This document shows positions 42,198 to 50,706 of a stretch of 64,000 nucleotides of DNA, one piece after another. The first letter of the stretch is position 1. Every line of letters begins with the position of its first letter. The DNA is from Tigheibacillus halophilus (GTDB lineage Bacteria; Bacillota; Bacilli; Bacillales; Amphibacillaceae). The position numbers were made by a program, and so were the translations under genes. The notes under the pieces were generated by a model. That model did no database searches, was not told the DNA's origin, and worked only from the letters and a program-made list of their open reading frames with translations. Location: the NCBI RefSeq assembly GCF_042683165.1, contig NZ_JBHUIZ010000003.1, positions 62,001-126,000 on the forward strand, in the 5' to 3' direction.

Positions 42198-42497
42198 TCA
42201 ATCTCTTTTATCTTTGTCATCTTCTGAAAAATTTGTTTCTTCTCCAAACTCCGTACCGTAATTAACTCTGCCAGCTCGGATAGTGTCATCCCTATCATCG
42301 TCTTCTAGCGGTGCAAACAACATTCCTAGACAAAACAGGCCGCCGATTCCAACAAGCGTATATACAACTCTTGAAAGTGTAGCACCTTGGCCTCCGAATA
42401 AAGTGGCTACTAAATCGAATTGGAACAGACCTATTAGTCCCCAGTTAATCGCGCCGATGATGACGAGAGCTAGTAAGATTCTTTTTATAATCTCCAT
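42198..42497 (-). CDS. DUF378 membrane protein (YuzA-like)
   Basis: 99 aa from ATG 42497 (SD GGAGG). Two membrane helices (RILLALVIIGAINWGLIGLF and RVVYTLVGIGGLFCLGMLF) with the DUF378 hallmark INWGLIGLFQFDLVATLFG between them; the acidic C-terminus (EDDDRDDT...SEDDKDKRD) is disordered. Function unknown; B. subtilis YuzA is the nearest relative I recall. The frame opens earlier at 42539 without an SD. Confidence 0.88.
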   Translation of the reverse strand: MEIIKRILLALVIIGAINWGLIGLFQFDLVATLFGGQGATLSRVVYTLVGIGGLFCLGMLFAPLEDDDRDDTIRAGRVNYGTEFGEETNFSEDDKDKRD

Positions 42498-42911
42498 TCG
42501 TTTTAACCTCCAGTTTGATGGGAATTGAAGAATCTTCATGATTAAGATTCCATCTTATTTTTAACCGTTTCCATTTATTCATACTTGAAATCTGACATAA
42601 TTTGTTGTAGGAGCAGAACAATATGAAAAAACTACGAAGAATTCAGGTGAAATGAAGATAGCCCAAGAATTCGAGCCCGTGAAATTTGAATTTGGGCGAA
42701 TCTAAACGAAAAACATAATGGGAACGGTATGGGATGTATAAATATGTCTATCAGGATGAACAACAGATAGTGATCAAAGATGCGCCAGGCGGCTAAGTAC
42801 ATCGTTTCTTTCCTGAAGCTAAAACAGAAAATTCCACTTGACGCATAAATGCAGTACCTTCTTTCCTGCTGGTTCATACATTAAAAGCATGAAGGAAGGA
42901 GGCGCAGGTCA
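42498..42911. other. 414-bp gap with a possible gene remnant
   Basis: No intact gene. Around 42727-42796 a plus-strand frame reads ERYGMYKYVYQDEQQIVIKD then APGG and stop; it has protein-like composition but no start or SD and may be a remnant. An imperfect inverted repeat GCCCAAGAATTC/TGAATTTGGGC lies at about 42661-42697. Confidence 0.4.
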
Positions 42912-43883
42912 TTGTTGTCTACAAATGCATTCTTACAAGCGATGGTGCCGCTTTATATCATAAGTCTCGTCGGTTTGGTAAGCCGCAGAATGAAGATTCT
43001 TCCGCAACATGCCAACCAGGTTATCACCCAGCTCATGTTATACATCACATTGCCTGCATTGATTTTATTTTCATTGCATGCGAAACTGACCGTGGAATTG
43101 ATGGCTGATTTTGCTTGGATGGTCACCATGTCCATCTTCATATTGAGTGTTTCCGTTTTTGCCGGTGCATGGCTGCGAAAGAAAGCGGCATTACCTTGGA
43201 AACAAAAAAGCGTCTATGAAAGCTTGATCATTTTTGGAAACCAAGGTTTTATCGGGTTTGCGGTCAGCTATATGTTAATCGCAGAACAAGGCATCATTTA
43301 CTTAACACTTTTTAATATTTGTTATCTTATTTTGATTTGGACATATGGCATTTATCTTTTTACCAGAAATGAGCAATCTGTCAATTGGAGAGGCCTGTTC
43401 TTCAACCCTGGCATTTTATCAACCTTGATTGGCTTGGGAATGCTTTTTCTTCCATTTAGTTGGCCTGCCCCGATTTTGAATACATTCGAAAGTTTGGGGA
43501 AAGTGACCATCCCTTTATCGATGATATTGATAGGAAGCATGCTCGCTGATATCCAACGGGAAGATTTATGGAAATACAGTAAGAATGTCTACCTATGGAT
43601 GGCGGCAGGCTGTAAGCTGCTCTTCCTCCCATTATTTTTGCTGATTTTCCTTCTTTTTCATGTTTCATACCCACTAATTATCATTGCGGTGATGACCTCT
43701 GCCATGCCCAGTGCTTCTACTACATCTGTTTATGCACAAAAATTTGGTGGAGACGCTGTTTTCGCTTCATTCGGCGTGATCCTGACAACGTTGCTGTGTA
43801 CATTCACAATTCCACTTCTTTACAGTCTGCTTCATTGGCTTCGCCCCTTTTTTTATGATGGCGCTGTATTCATTTTCCAGTAA
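42912..43883 (+). CDS. AEC family transporter (auxin efflux carrier-like)
   Basis: 323 aa, ten membrane segments in two repeats of five. The first helix pair PLYIISLVGLVSRRMKILPQ, the NQGFIGFAVSYML region (unwound helix) and the C-terminal AVMTSAMPSASTTSVYAQKFGGD motif are typical of bacterial AEC permeases that move organic acids such as malate or 2-oxo acids. Starts at TTG 42912 behind GGAGGC. The next gene begins 38 bases after the stop. Confidence 0.88.
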   Translation: MLSTNAFLQAMVPLYIISLVGLVSRRMKILPQHANQVITQLMLYITLPALILFSLHAKLTVELMADFAWMVTMSIFILSVSVFAGAWLRKKAALPWKQKSVYESLIIFGNQGFIGFAVSYMLIAEQGIIYLTLFNICYLILIWTYGIYLFTRNEQSVNWRGLFFNPGILSTLIGLGMLFLPFSWPAPILNTFESLGKVTIPLSMILIGSMLADIQREDLWKYSKNVYLWMAAGCKLLFLPLFLLIFLLFHVSYPLIIIAVMTSAMPSASTTSVYAQKFGGDAVFASFGVILTTLLCTFTIPLLYSLLHWLRPFFYDGAVFIFQ

Positions 43884-43921
43884 TGTTAATACTATGGAAA
43901 ATAGACATAAGGGGCGATAGG

Positions 43922-44329
43922 ATGATACATTTGGAAACCGATATGGAAGGCAGGCAGATGAATTTCGGTCAAGCTCGTAAAGCACTAAAGATATATGGCT
44001 TCCATATGGGGGGTAATTGGGAGTATGATGGCGGGATGTTTGATGGAGTGATGCACAAAGAAAAGGGTGAAACTTTTTACATAAGACTTCCCTTTCAAGT
44101 GTTGCAGGGTGAATTGGATAGAAGTGACGCGTTGATTGAATTTCAGAAGCCTTATGTGATCAAGCATGTTGTACATGTAGGTCTTGATAAAGATGAAAAT
44201 TCCTTGCTCGCAGCCACAGGCTTCAACCAATTTCAGGATCCACTCGATAAAGATGGTCATATCCGTGATAAAAGCAAATGGCAGGAATTTGGTGAAGAAG
44301 CGATTGGGGATATATTGGATAAGTTATGA
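43922..44329 (+). CDS. YugN-like family protein
   Basis: 135 aa from ATG 43922 (SD AAGGGG, upstream frame without SD discarded). The motifs GGNWEYDGGMFDG, FYIRLPFQVLQGELD, YVIKHVVHVGLD and FNQFQDPLDKDG correspond to the YugN family of Bacillus. Soluble, cytoplasmic, function unknown; B. subtilis yugN lies near central metabolism genes (pgi). Possibly co-transcribed with the AEC permease (38-base gap). Confidence 0.88.
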   Translation: MIHLETDMEGRQMNFGQARKALKIYGFHMGGNWEYDGGMFDGVMHKEKGETFYIRLPFQVLQGELDRSDALIEFQKPYVIKHVVHVGLDKDENSLLAATGFNQFQDPLDKDGHIRDKSKWQEFGEEAIGDILDKL

Positions 44330-44404
44330 TGTGAACAGATAGACCAATCATTTGGGGAAGGAGCTTGCGCTTTTCTTATTCAACAGAATAGATAGACATA
44401 GATA

Positions 44405-44440
44405 AAAGAGCTTGGCATTTTTGCCGAGCTCTTTTTCTTG
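44405..44440 (+). terminator. Terminator after the YugN-like gene
   Basis: Stem AAGAGCTTGGCA/TGCCGAGCTCTT with a 4-nt T loop, then TTTTC. Confidence 0.88.
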
Positions 44441-44551
44441 TCCAGTAGAAAATGCATCATGATCATATATCCCCATAAACGGGTATATAAAGAAAAATTG
44501 TATTTTATTAATCAGAATGAAAACTATCCTATGTAAATCGAGGTGAAGCTT

Positions 44552-45163
44552 GTGCTGGAGAAAGTAAAAAGGAATTTTAAGAAACCAGAAGGGCTACTGG
44601 GAAAACTCGCTGGCAAAATCATGGCTGCAGAAAATAAAGGGCTTAATGAATGGACGATTAGACACCTCCATATTTCTCCCGGTGACAAGGTACTGGAAGT
44701 AGGTTATGGTCCTGGCTATGGCATCGATTATCTGACAAAAAAGTATACTGATATTCAAGTAGACGGCATTGATGTCTCTAAAACAATGAAGAAGCAAGCT
44801 GCTCATCGGCTTGACAAGGAAATCGAGGCAGGAGAGGTCCGGTTATTGGTGGGAGATATTGCGGACACAGGTCTGCGGGAGAATCATTACCAAAAAGTGC
44901 TGGCAGTGAATAATTTCACCCTATGGCCAGATAAAGTAAATGGTCTTCAACGCATATTCAATGCTCTTGTTCCTCGTGGAGAAATTGCAATCACTATGCA
45001 GCCGAGGCAGGATGATGCGAAACGGCACAGAACGAGAACCTTTGCCAGGAAAATGAAACAGGATTTGAAAAAAAGTGGTTTTCGCCATATCAGATTATAT
45101 TATAAAAAATTTTCTCCTGAAATGGCGGTATGTGCTACAGCAATAAAACCGAACAAAACATGA
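44552..45163 (+). CDS. Class I SAM-dependent methyltransferase
   Basis: 203 aa from GTG 44552 (GAGGTGA at 44540-44546; the in-frame GTG 44543 is within that SD). Motif I is KVLEVGYGPGYGIDYL, motif II VDGIDVSKTM, followed by VRLLVGDIAD and VLAVNNFTLWPD. The substrate is not evident from the sequence; such genes are usually annotated as ubiE-like or tellurite-type methyltransferases. It stands alone. Confidence 0.85.
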   Translation: MLEKVKRNFKKPEGLLGKLAGKIMAAENKGLNEWTIRHLHISPGDKVLEVGYGPGYGIDYLTKKYTDIQVDGIDVSKTMKKQAAHRLDKEIEAGEVRLLVGDIADTGLRENHYQKVLAVNNFTLWPDKVNGLQRIFNALVPRGEIAITMQPRQDDAKRHRTRTFARKMKQDLKKSGFRHIRLYYKKFSPEMAVCATAIKPNKT

Positions 45164-45323
45164 TCATCCATCAACCCTTGTTGGGAGAGGTTTCCATACC
45201 CTCATTTCGTTTCCACTGCTATATTCATTGCATGATAGGAAGGAGTGATAGGTTTCTATCATTTTTCTGTATTGGATTTAACTTGGAAGCTGAGATATGC
45301 TGAAAACAATGGAGAAAGGCGTG

Positions 45324-45704
45324 ATGATATTGACATTTCAGTTAGAAAAACTTGATCATGTACAATTAGCTATACCAGAAAGCGGGGAAGAAGAGGCAAG
45401 AAACTTTTATGGGAAAGTTTTGGGGTTTCAGGAGGTCGAAAAGCCTGAAACTTTGAAACGACGTGGCGGGGTTTGGTTTAAAAAAGAAGACCTGCAGTTG
45501 CATTGTGGCGTGGAGGAACCATTTACCCCTCAGAAGAAGGCCCACCCAGCCATCCGTATTAAAAATCTTGCAGCTTTGATAGTCCATTTGCGTAAAAAGA
45601 AAATAGCATTTCAACAGGACACATTGCTGCCGGGAGCAGATCGAATATATGTGTTTGATCCGTTTGGCAACCGGCTGGAATTTTTGGAATGGCAAAATAA
45701 GTAA
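45324..45704 (+). CDS. VOC (glyoxalase/bleomycin resistance) family protein
   Basis: 126 aa from ATG 45324; GTG 45321 and TTG 45330 are alternatives, all behind GAGAAAGG. A single VOC domain: KLDHVQLAIPESGEEEARNF, FYGKVLGFQEVEKP, and the C-terminal DPFGNRLEFLEW. The metal ligands H (near 12) and E (LEFLE) are present. It could be a lyase, dioxygenase or antibiotic-binding protein; the substrate is unknown. Confidence 0.85.
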   Translation: MILTFQLEKLDHVQLAIPESGEEEARNFYGKVLGFQEVEKPETLKRRGGVWFKKEDLQLHCGVEEPFTPQKKAHPAIRIKNLAALIVHLRKKKIAFQQDTLLPGADRIYVFDPFGNRLEFLEWQNK

Positions 45705-45740
45705 GGGTTAGAAGGAACTGCTTTCCTAAATTAAGACAAT

Positions 45741-45759
45741 ATTAGTACCAGATACTAAT
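45741..45759 (+). promoter_or_regulatory. FapR operator upstream of plsC
   Basis: ATTAGTACCAGATACTAAT: perfect inverted repeat TTAGTA-N5-TACTAA, one base from the FapR consensus (TTAGTACCTRNTACTAA) as I remember it. It lies 44 bases before the plsC start and overlaps a possible -35 (TTAGTA) for TATGGT at 45764. Confidence 0.85.
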
Positions 45760-45802
45760 TCCCTATGGTAAAATAAAAGAAAAAATCAAAGGGGAATATT
45801 TC

Positions 45803-46402
45803 ATGTTATATAGTTTTGCTGCAAATGTAATAAAGGTCTTTCTGAGCCTGTTCGGCAGAATAAATATCAGTCATAAAGAACGGCTGCCAAAGAATGGAGG
45901 ATACGTCATTGCCTGCACTCACACCGGCTGGGTTGACATTTTATGGCTTGGTGTAGCCACTATGCCAACCAAACTACATTTTATGGCTAAGAAAGAATTA
46001 TTTGAAAATGGTTTTACGCGGTGGCTGTTGACAAACCTGAAAGCATTTCCGGTCAACAGAGAAAACCCGGGTCCGAGCGCGATAAAAATTCCCAAAAAGC
46101 TGCTTAAGGAAGGAAAAGTCATTGGCATTTTTCCTAGCGGAACCAGAACGCAAGAAGACGTTCCATTAAAAAGAGGTGCGGTAACCATTGCCATGACATC
46201 AGATGTTCCGTTGGTTCCTGCCGCGTATGTCGGCCCGAATAATTTTTCAGATTTGAAAAAAAGGCAAAAACCAATGATTATGTATGGCGAACCAATCATA
46301 CCGGATCCAGAGATGTCTAAAAAAGAAAAAATGGCATATTTATCGAGTGAGCTGGAAAAACGGACCAATGCATTAAAAGAAGAACTGCAGATGAGCAAAT
46401 GA
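45803..46402 (+). CDS. plsC: 1-acyl-sn-glycerol-3-phosphate acyltransferase
   Basis: 199 aa. It makes phosphatidic acid from lysophosphatidic acid at the membrane. The motifs are HTGWVDILWL (HxxxxD), MAKKELFENG, NRENPGPSAI, FPSGTRTQ (EGTRS equivalent) and VPAAYVGP. One N-terminal hydrophobic segment. The SD is AAAGGGGA. A FapR site directly upstream places it in the malonyl-CoA-controlled lipid-synthesis regulon, as for B. subtilis plsC. Confidence 0.95.
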   Translation: MLYSFAANVIKVFLSLFGRINISHKERLPKNGGYVIACTHTGWVDILWLGVATMPTKLHFMAKKELFENGFTRWLLTNLKAFPVNRENPGPSAIKIPKKLLKEGKVIGIFPSGTRTQEDVPLKRGAVTIAMTSDVPLVPAAYVGPNNFSDLKKRQKPMIMYGEPIIPDPEMSKKEKMAYLSSELEKRTNALKEELQMSK

Positions 46403-46491
46403 ACAAATTACTGATGACGTGATGCCAACAGCGTCATGGCAACTTTTCGCGAATGGAAAATGAAAATGGTTTGATAAATATGAAAATAAGA

Positions 46492-46520
46492 TTGTATTAG
46501 ATCTAGTCCTTTTGTATAAT
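46492..46520 (+). promoter_or_regulatory. Promoter of the antisense RNA (antitoxin)
   Basis: TTGTAT (46492-46497), 17-bp spacer, TATAAT (46515-46520). Predicted RNA start near 46527. Confidence 0.75.
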
Positions 46521-46526
46521 AAACAC

Positions 46527-46670
46527 TGTGAGTCACTCGTAACCAAAAGAGGATCACAAGCGGTAACTTGTGATCCCGGACAGATACAGGCAAGGATACG
46601 GCGACTTCAGGTCCGGGAGTGAAATAGGTAATGCCTCCATTGCGTGTCAGTGGGGGTATTACTTGTTTTC
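46527..46670 (+). ncRNA. Antisense RNA, type I antitoxin (RatA/SR4-like)
   Basis: A plus-strand RNA of ~145 nt is predicted between the promoter at 46492-46520 and a terminator-like hairpin at 46627-46663 (GGTAATGCC paired with GGTATTAC through G-U pairs, then TGTTTT). It contains two more hairpins: GGATCACAAG/CTTGTGATCC (46551-46576) and CCCGGAC/GTCCGGG (46575-46581 with 46611-46617). It is fully complementary to the 3' part of the toxin mRNA on the other strand, as in txpA-ratA and bsrG-SR4, where the duplex is cut by RNase III. No long plus-strand coding frame with SD overlaps it. Confidence 0.7.
46543..46578 (-). terminator. Terminator of the toxin mRNA
   Basis: Minus strand: GGATCACAAG-TTACCG-CTTGTGATCC, a perfect 10-bp stem, followed by TCTTTT. 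Confidence 0.85.
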
Positions 46671-46745
46671 ACGGCTGTTTACGATTAACAAAACAAGTGT
46701 TGAAAAAGCGATCATCAATTCAATCGTCTTATCAATAGGAATCAT
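46659..46745 (-). CDS. Type I toxin, holin-like small membrane peptide
   Basis: 28 aa: MIPIDKTIELMIAFSTLVLL followed by IVNSRENK. A single membrane helix with a short charged tail; TIELMIAFSTLVLLIV fits the pattern (E-T-L-M-x-M-I-x-F-x-x-L-V) of the Bacillus/Enterococcus holin-like type I toxins of the TxpA/BsrG/YonT group. ATG 46745 lies seven bases after a strong AAAGGGGG SD. The convergent RNA on the plus strand overlaps its 3' UTR and last codons. When unrepressed such peptides depolarise or damage the membrane. Confidence 0.85.
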   Translation of the reverse strand: MIPIDKTIELMIAFSTLVLLIVNSRENK

Positions 46746-47143
46746 TCGCTTGCCCCCTTTCATAGGGGAACGCAAAGCCGCCGTTTTGTCAACTCCACAT
46801 CAGCTCAGTCCAATATATCCTTGTAAGGTACCTGTCTCTAATAGTATACTATATTTTATACAATAAATGGCAAAATTGTATGAAAATGGTATAAATTTCA
46901 TAAAATGGAGAATAAAATAAGCGATTCAGGCATTGATCATATGATTGAATGCCTATTTTAGCTTCTTTATTGGCCGGTTCTTGAAGAACATTCGAAGGCG
47001 GATGAATAGATTTATAGTAATCTTCATCTTTCCTTTATTCATGGAAAGGCATCATAAAGTCATAAAATTGTCTTAAGGATATGGGGAATCACCGCTGCAG
47101 ACGGTTTATAATAGCATTAGAAACAATCAAAAGGATGAGAAGT
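46746..47143. other. Gap between toxin gene and ctaG
   Basis: It contains the toxin leader and promoter up to about 46880. At 46928-46954 is a hairpin AGGCATT/AATGCCT followed by ATTTT. Nothing else recognised. Confidence 0.5.
46846..46873 (-). promoter_or_regulatory. Possible toxin promoter
   Basis: Minus strand TTGCCA (46868-46873) with TAGTAT (46846-46851) at 16-bp spacing, or TATACT (46843-46848) at 19 bp. It gives a ~100-nt leader before the toxin. Confidence 0.45.
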
Positions 47144-47950
47144 ATGCTGGAGATTCTATTGGATAAATTTCATTTTTCATCATTATGGAATGGCGGTATC
47201 ATGTTGTTTTCCTGCTTTCTTCTGATCATATACTTTTTTATGCTGCCAACTGAAAAAGGCCACGTTTTTTGGAAGAAGGTCTCTTTTGTAATTGGGACTA
47301 TTGGGATGTTTCTTGCAATCGGAAGCCCATTGAATATCATAGCAAGAATTGCGTTCAGAGCTCATATCATGCAAATCGTTGTATTATTTCTCATTGTAGC
47401 GCCTCTATTGGTCTATGGCGCAAAACTGCAGCTGTTGTATAAAATGGGAGAACAGGCTTTAATAGGCAGTGTATTTCGTTTTGTATCCAGTCCAGTTTTT
47501 GTTATCATTTTGTTTTATTTATTGTTATATGCTTACCATGTGCCGATTATTTTCGACTTCGCCCGAATGGACATGTTTCTAAATTATTTTTATTTGTTGG
47601 CATTATTTATTGCTGCTATTTTGTTATGGATACCGCTCATTCATGGCAGGTTGTCTGTCAAAGAAAAACAGCGATATGCAGGTTTGCAGGCCTTATTGAT
47701 GCTTCCACTCGGCATATGGCTGCTGTTCTCTGACAGCAGCTTATTTACGACCTATACTGATTTGAGTTACTTTTCTCAGTCTCTGGAGCTGTGTCTGCCA
47801 GCTGGAGAAACACTTCCATCTGAATATATTGTACAATTATTGCCTTTTTCTCCAATATATGAACAGCATATGGGTGGAGGGATTTGGTTAGGAAGTGAGT
47901 TGTTGGTTTTTTCACTTGTTGGTATTTCTTTTTTTGCGAAGAAGAACTGA
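47144..47950 (+). CDS. ctaG: Cytochrome caa3 oxidase assembly factor CtaG-like
   Basis: 268 aa from ATG 47144 (SD AAAGGATGAG). About seven membrane helices; the motifs GSPLNIIARIAFRAHIMQIVVLFLIVAPL (abbreviated: GSPL...HIMQIV...APLL), SPVFVIILFYLLLYAYHVP, and EQHMGGGIWLG near the end, with His residues that probably bind copper, fit the CtaG family (caa3_CtaG). It assists the CuB site of caa3 oxidase. In B. subtilis it is the last gene of ctaCDEFG, but here it stands alone. Confidence 0.88.
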   Translation: MLEILLDKFHFSSLWNGGIMLFSCFLLIIYFFMLPTEKGHVFWKKVSFVIGTIGMFLAIGSPLNIIARIAFRAHIMQIVVLFLIVAPLLVYGAKLQLLYKMGEQALIGSVFRFVSSPVFVIILFYLLLYAYHVPIIFDFARMDMFLNYFYLLALFIAAILLWIPLIHGRLSVKEKQRYAGLQALLMLPLGIWLLFSDSSLFTTYTDLSYFSQSLELCLPAGETLPSEYIVQLLPFSPIYEQHMGGGIWLGSELLVFSLVGISFFAKKN

Positions 47951-47966
47951 ACTATATTATCGTTTT

Positions 47967-47996
47967 CAGCTCCGGCCAAAGACCGGGGCTGTTTTT
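47967..47996 (+). terminator. Terminator after ctaG
   Basis: CAGCTCCGG pairs with CCGGGGCTG (one T-G), 7-nt loop, TTTTT. Confidence 0.85.
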
Positions 47997-48137
47997 GCGG
48001 GATAAAGTCACCAGAGAGGGAAGAATATAAAAGGAACACTGATTTTTAGATGCCTATGGCTGCAATAAAGACAGCGTTTGCAAGCGTATCATAAGTTTTT
48101 TCGGGTATGGTTTAATATGGAAGTTTGCATGTTTTAC

Positions 48138-48181
48138 TGCTATAATTTATATTTGAATATAAAATGAATGACCATTCATTC
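48138..48181 (+). promoter_or_regulatory. Promoter and TetR-type operator of yhgE
   Basis: An extended -10, TGCTATAAT (48138-48146), is followed 18 bases on by the inverted repeat ATGAATG-AC-CATTCAT (48164-48179). Such TGAATGA/TCATTCA dyads are typical of TetR-family operators (YhgD-type). No regulator gene is adjacent. Confidence 0.6.
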
Positions 48182-48199
48182 GAGCAAGGAAGGTAAAAA

Positions 48200-50530
48200 A
48201 TGAAAAACAGCTGGCATATATATACGACTGATATCAAAAAAGTAACCACAAACTGGGTAGCGGCCATCATCATTGGCGGATTGATTCTTTTACCGTCGCT
48301 GTATGCGTGGTTCAATATTAAAGCATCCTGGGACCCATATGGCCAGACTGATCAGATACCAGTGGGCATAGTCAATGAAGACCAGGGTTCCTCAGTCCGG
48401 GGCGAGAAAGTCCATGCTGGCAATGAGCTGGTAAAAACGTTAAAAAAGAATGATTCTTTTGATTGGAAATTCACAACTCGTAAAAAAGCGATGGATAAGG
48501 TAGAGTTTGGAGACTATTATGCTGTTATCGTCATCCCGAAAAATTTCTCAGATAAGCTATCCACTGTCATCAACGATAAACCACAAAAAGCAACAGTGGA
48601 ATATTACGTGAATGAGAAAATCAATGCAATCGCACCTAAAATCACGAGTAAGGGCGCGAGTGTCATTGTGGACCAGATCAGCAGCAGCTTCATTTCTACG
48701 GTGAACGGTACGATTTTTGATATTTTCAACAAGCTGGGTATCGAATTGCAGGAAAAACTGCCTGATATAGAGAAATTTGAAGACTATATTTTTACTGTAG
48801 AGAAAAAACTGCCGGACATCAAGAAAACACTTGATAGCACATACAGTGATGCCAAGGACGCCGACAAAATCATAGCGAAGGCACAAGGAATGATTCCAGA
48901 CGCCAAGCAAGGCGTGCAGCAAGGCTTGGATACGATTGATAATACTACGAAATTCCTTGACGATGCACAAAAAAGATTGGATGATATGGCGCCAAAAGTA
49001 AAAAAAGATTTGGCAACGGTGCAACAGGTATCAAGTGATGTCAGCAAATTCATTCATGAGGTGCAATCCCTTGACATCAATTGGGATAAGGGCGACAAAC
49101 TGAGTGATGATATTGATACAAAGATTACAGAGAGTATCGGAAAAATCGATAAAGTCGAATCTGCTTTGAAGCAGCTGCAAAAGCAAAACAATGCTGACCA
49201 ATCGCCAGGGGTTTCAGCTGTCAAAGAAAATGTGAAAAAACGGCTTGATCAGCTGGCAGGAGAATTACAAGAAAAAAATCCGGAAAGTTTAGATGCTATC
49301 GATCAGGCAATGGCTGATTTGCAGCAGGAAATGGATAAGTTAAATAATGAGGGAGACTCAAGTGAAAATCGTCAACAGAAAATCGAAAATGCCTTGGGCC
49401 AATTAGAAGTGTTAAAACAGGCATTACAGGAAGTTCAGCAAAATTCCGGGGATATCAAAGAATTTATAAAAGATAAGAAAGGACAGGTAAATGACGATCT
49501 TACCAACATTAAAGGTGTAGCGGATAATACGAATAATCGTATTGGGGATTTTGTCAATGAGTTCAATCAAAATATTGAGCCAACCCTTCGTAAGGAAGTT
49601 TCCAGCGCTAAACAGACATTGAACAAGGCACGAGGGATGCTAGTCGAGGTGCAGGATACGATTCCTGAAGTTGAAAGGCTGCTTGGGAGTACGAAGAAAA
49701 ACCTTGGTGATGGTCAAGACATACTGAAATATACACTTAACCAATATCCTTATGTGCATAGCAAAATCACTGAGCTTGCCGATAAGATCAGGGATATACA
49801 AAAAGAAACAGATCTTAATGATATTATCCAGCTGCTGGAAAATGACCCCGCAGCTGAAAAAAGCTTTTTTCAGCAGCCGGTAAAACTGAGCGAGAATAAA
49901 TTATTTCCGATTGCCAACTATGGTACAGGGATGACACCTTTCTATACTGTGCTTGCTATCTGGGTCGGAGCACTGCTTCTCATATCATTACTCGCGACAG
50001 ATGTCCATGATAGGGAAACGGCATATAAGACACATGAGGTTTATTTTGGTCGTTTGTTCACATTCATAACAATCGGTTTATTGCAGACAATAGTTGTACT
50101 TCTTGGGGACATTTTCATTGTTGGAGTGGATGTGCGGGAAATAGGATGGTTCATTTTATTTGGCGTTATTACCAGCCTCATTTTCATCACAATCGTTTAT
50201 ACGCTTGTTTCCTTATTCGGGGATACAGGAAAAGCAGTTGCTATCATATTCCTGGTTCTGCAAATTGCAGGGGCTGGCGGAACATACCCAGTGGCGTTAC
50301 TGCCGCATTTCTTTCAGGTGATTAACCCATTCCTGCCTTTTACACATGCAATTGGATTGATGCGTGAAGCAGTAGGTGGCATTGTCTGGGCACGCGTGTA
50401 CCATGATTTGTTATTCCTGGTTGGAACAGGAATCATATTCCTGCTTTTGGGAGGATTTTTGAAAGCTCCATTAAATAAACAGACGGATAAAATGACAAAA
50501 AAATCTAGAGAATCAGGCGTGTTTCACTAA
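48200..50530 (+). CDS. YhgE/Pip family membrane protein
   Basis: 776 aa. An N-terminal helix with the family motif AAIIIGGLILLPSLYAWFNI and VGIVNEDQGSSV is followed by an extracellular region of ~500 residues rich in coiled coil (two PDI(K/E) repeats, long Lys/Asp/Gln helices), and five C-terminal membrane helices of the ABC-2 permease type ending GGFLKAP. The Lactococcus Pip homologue is a phage receptor; YhgE/EsaA relatives work in type VII-like export. The exact task is unknown. SD AAGGAAGG. A TetR-type operator lies in front. Confidence 0.92.
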   Translation: MKNSWHIYTTDIKKVTTNWVAAIIIGGLILLPSLYAWFNIKASWDPYGQTDQIPVGIVNEDQGSSVRGEKVHAGNELVKTLKKNDSFDWKFTTRKKAMDKVEFGDYYAVIVIPKNFSDKLSTVINDKPQKATVEYYVNEKINAIAPKITSKGASVIVDQISSSFISTVNGTIFDIFNKLGIELQEKLPDIEKFEDYIFTVEKKLPDIKKTLDSTYSDAKDADKIIAKAQGMIPDAKQGVQQGLDTIDNTTKFLDDAQKRLDDMAPKVKKDLATVQQVSSDVSKFIHEVQSLDINWDKGDKLSDDIDTKITESIGKIDKVESALKQLQKQNNADQSPGVSAVKENVKKRLDQLAGELQEKNPESLDAIDQAMADLQQEMDKLNNEGDSSENRQQKIENALGQLEVLKQALQEVQQNSGDIKEFIKDKKGQVNDDLTNIKGVADNTNNRIGDFVNEFNQNIEPTLRKEVSSAKQTLNKARGMLVEVQDTIPEVERLLGSTKKNLGDGQDILKYTLNQYPYVHSKITELADKIRDIQKETDLNDIIQLLENDPAAEKSFFQQPVKLSENKLFPIANYGTGMTPFYTVLAIWVGALLLISLLATDVHDRETAYKTHEVYFGRLFTFITIGLLQTIVVLLGDIFIVGVDVREIGWFILFGVITSLIFITIVYTLVSLFGDTGKAVAIIFLVLQIAGAGGTYPVALLPHFFQVINPFLPFTHAIGLMREAVGGIVWARVYHDLLFLVGTGIIFLLLGGFLKAPLNKQTDKMTKKSRESGVFH

Positions 50531-50570
50531 ACAAGAGGGAGCATCAGTGGTGTGCTCCTTCTTGTTTTTG
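50528..50570 (+). terminator. Terminator after yhgE
   Basis: AAACAAGAGGGAGCA pairs with TGCTCCTTCTTGTTT, then TTT. Confidence 0.82.
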
Positions 50571-50706
50571 GCCAGAAAGAAATTGATCGGGGTGAATGAG
50601 TAAGGCGGCAGCATTTTCGAACTAATATCAGATTGCTACAACCAAGCACTTTTTGCGATATAATAGGGAAGTGAAATATTTATCATTTTAAAGGGGAAAT
50701 CCTGAA

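Noticed and set aside
46570..46866. 98-codon plus-strand frame across the toxin region
   Set aside because: No SD, no family, and it runs antisense through the toxin gene and both RNA hairpins. The antisense RNA explains the strand better.
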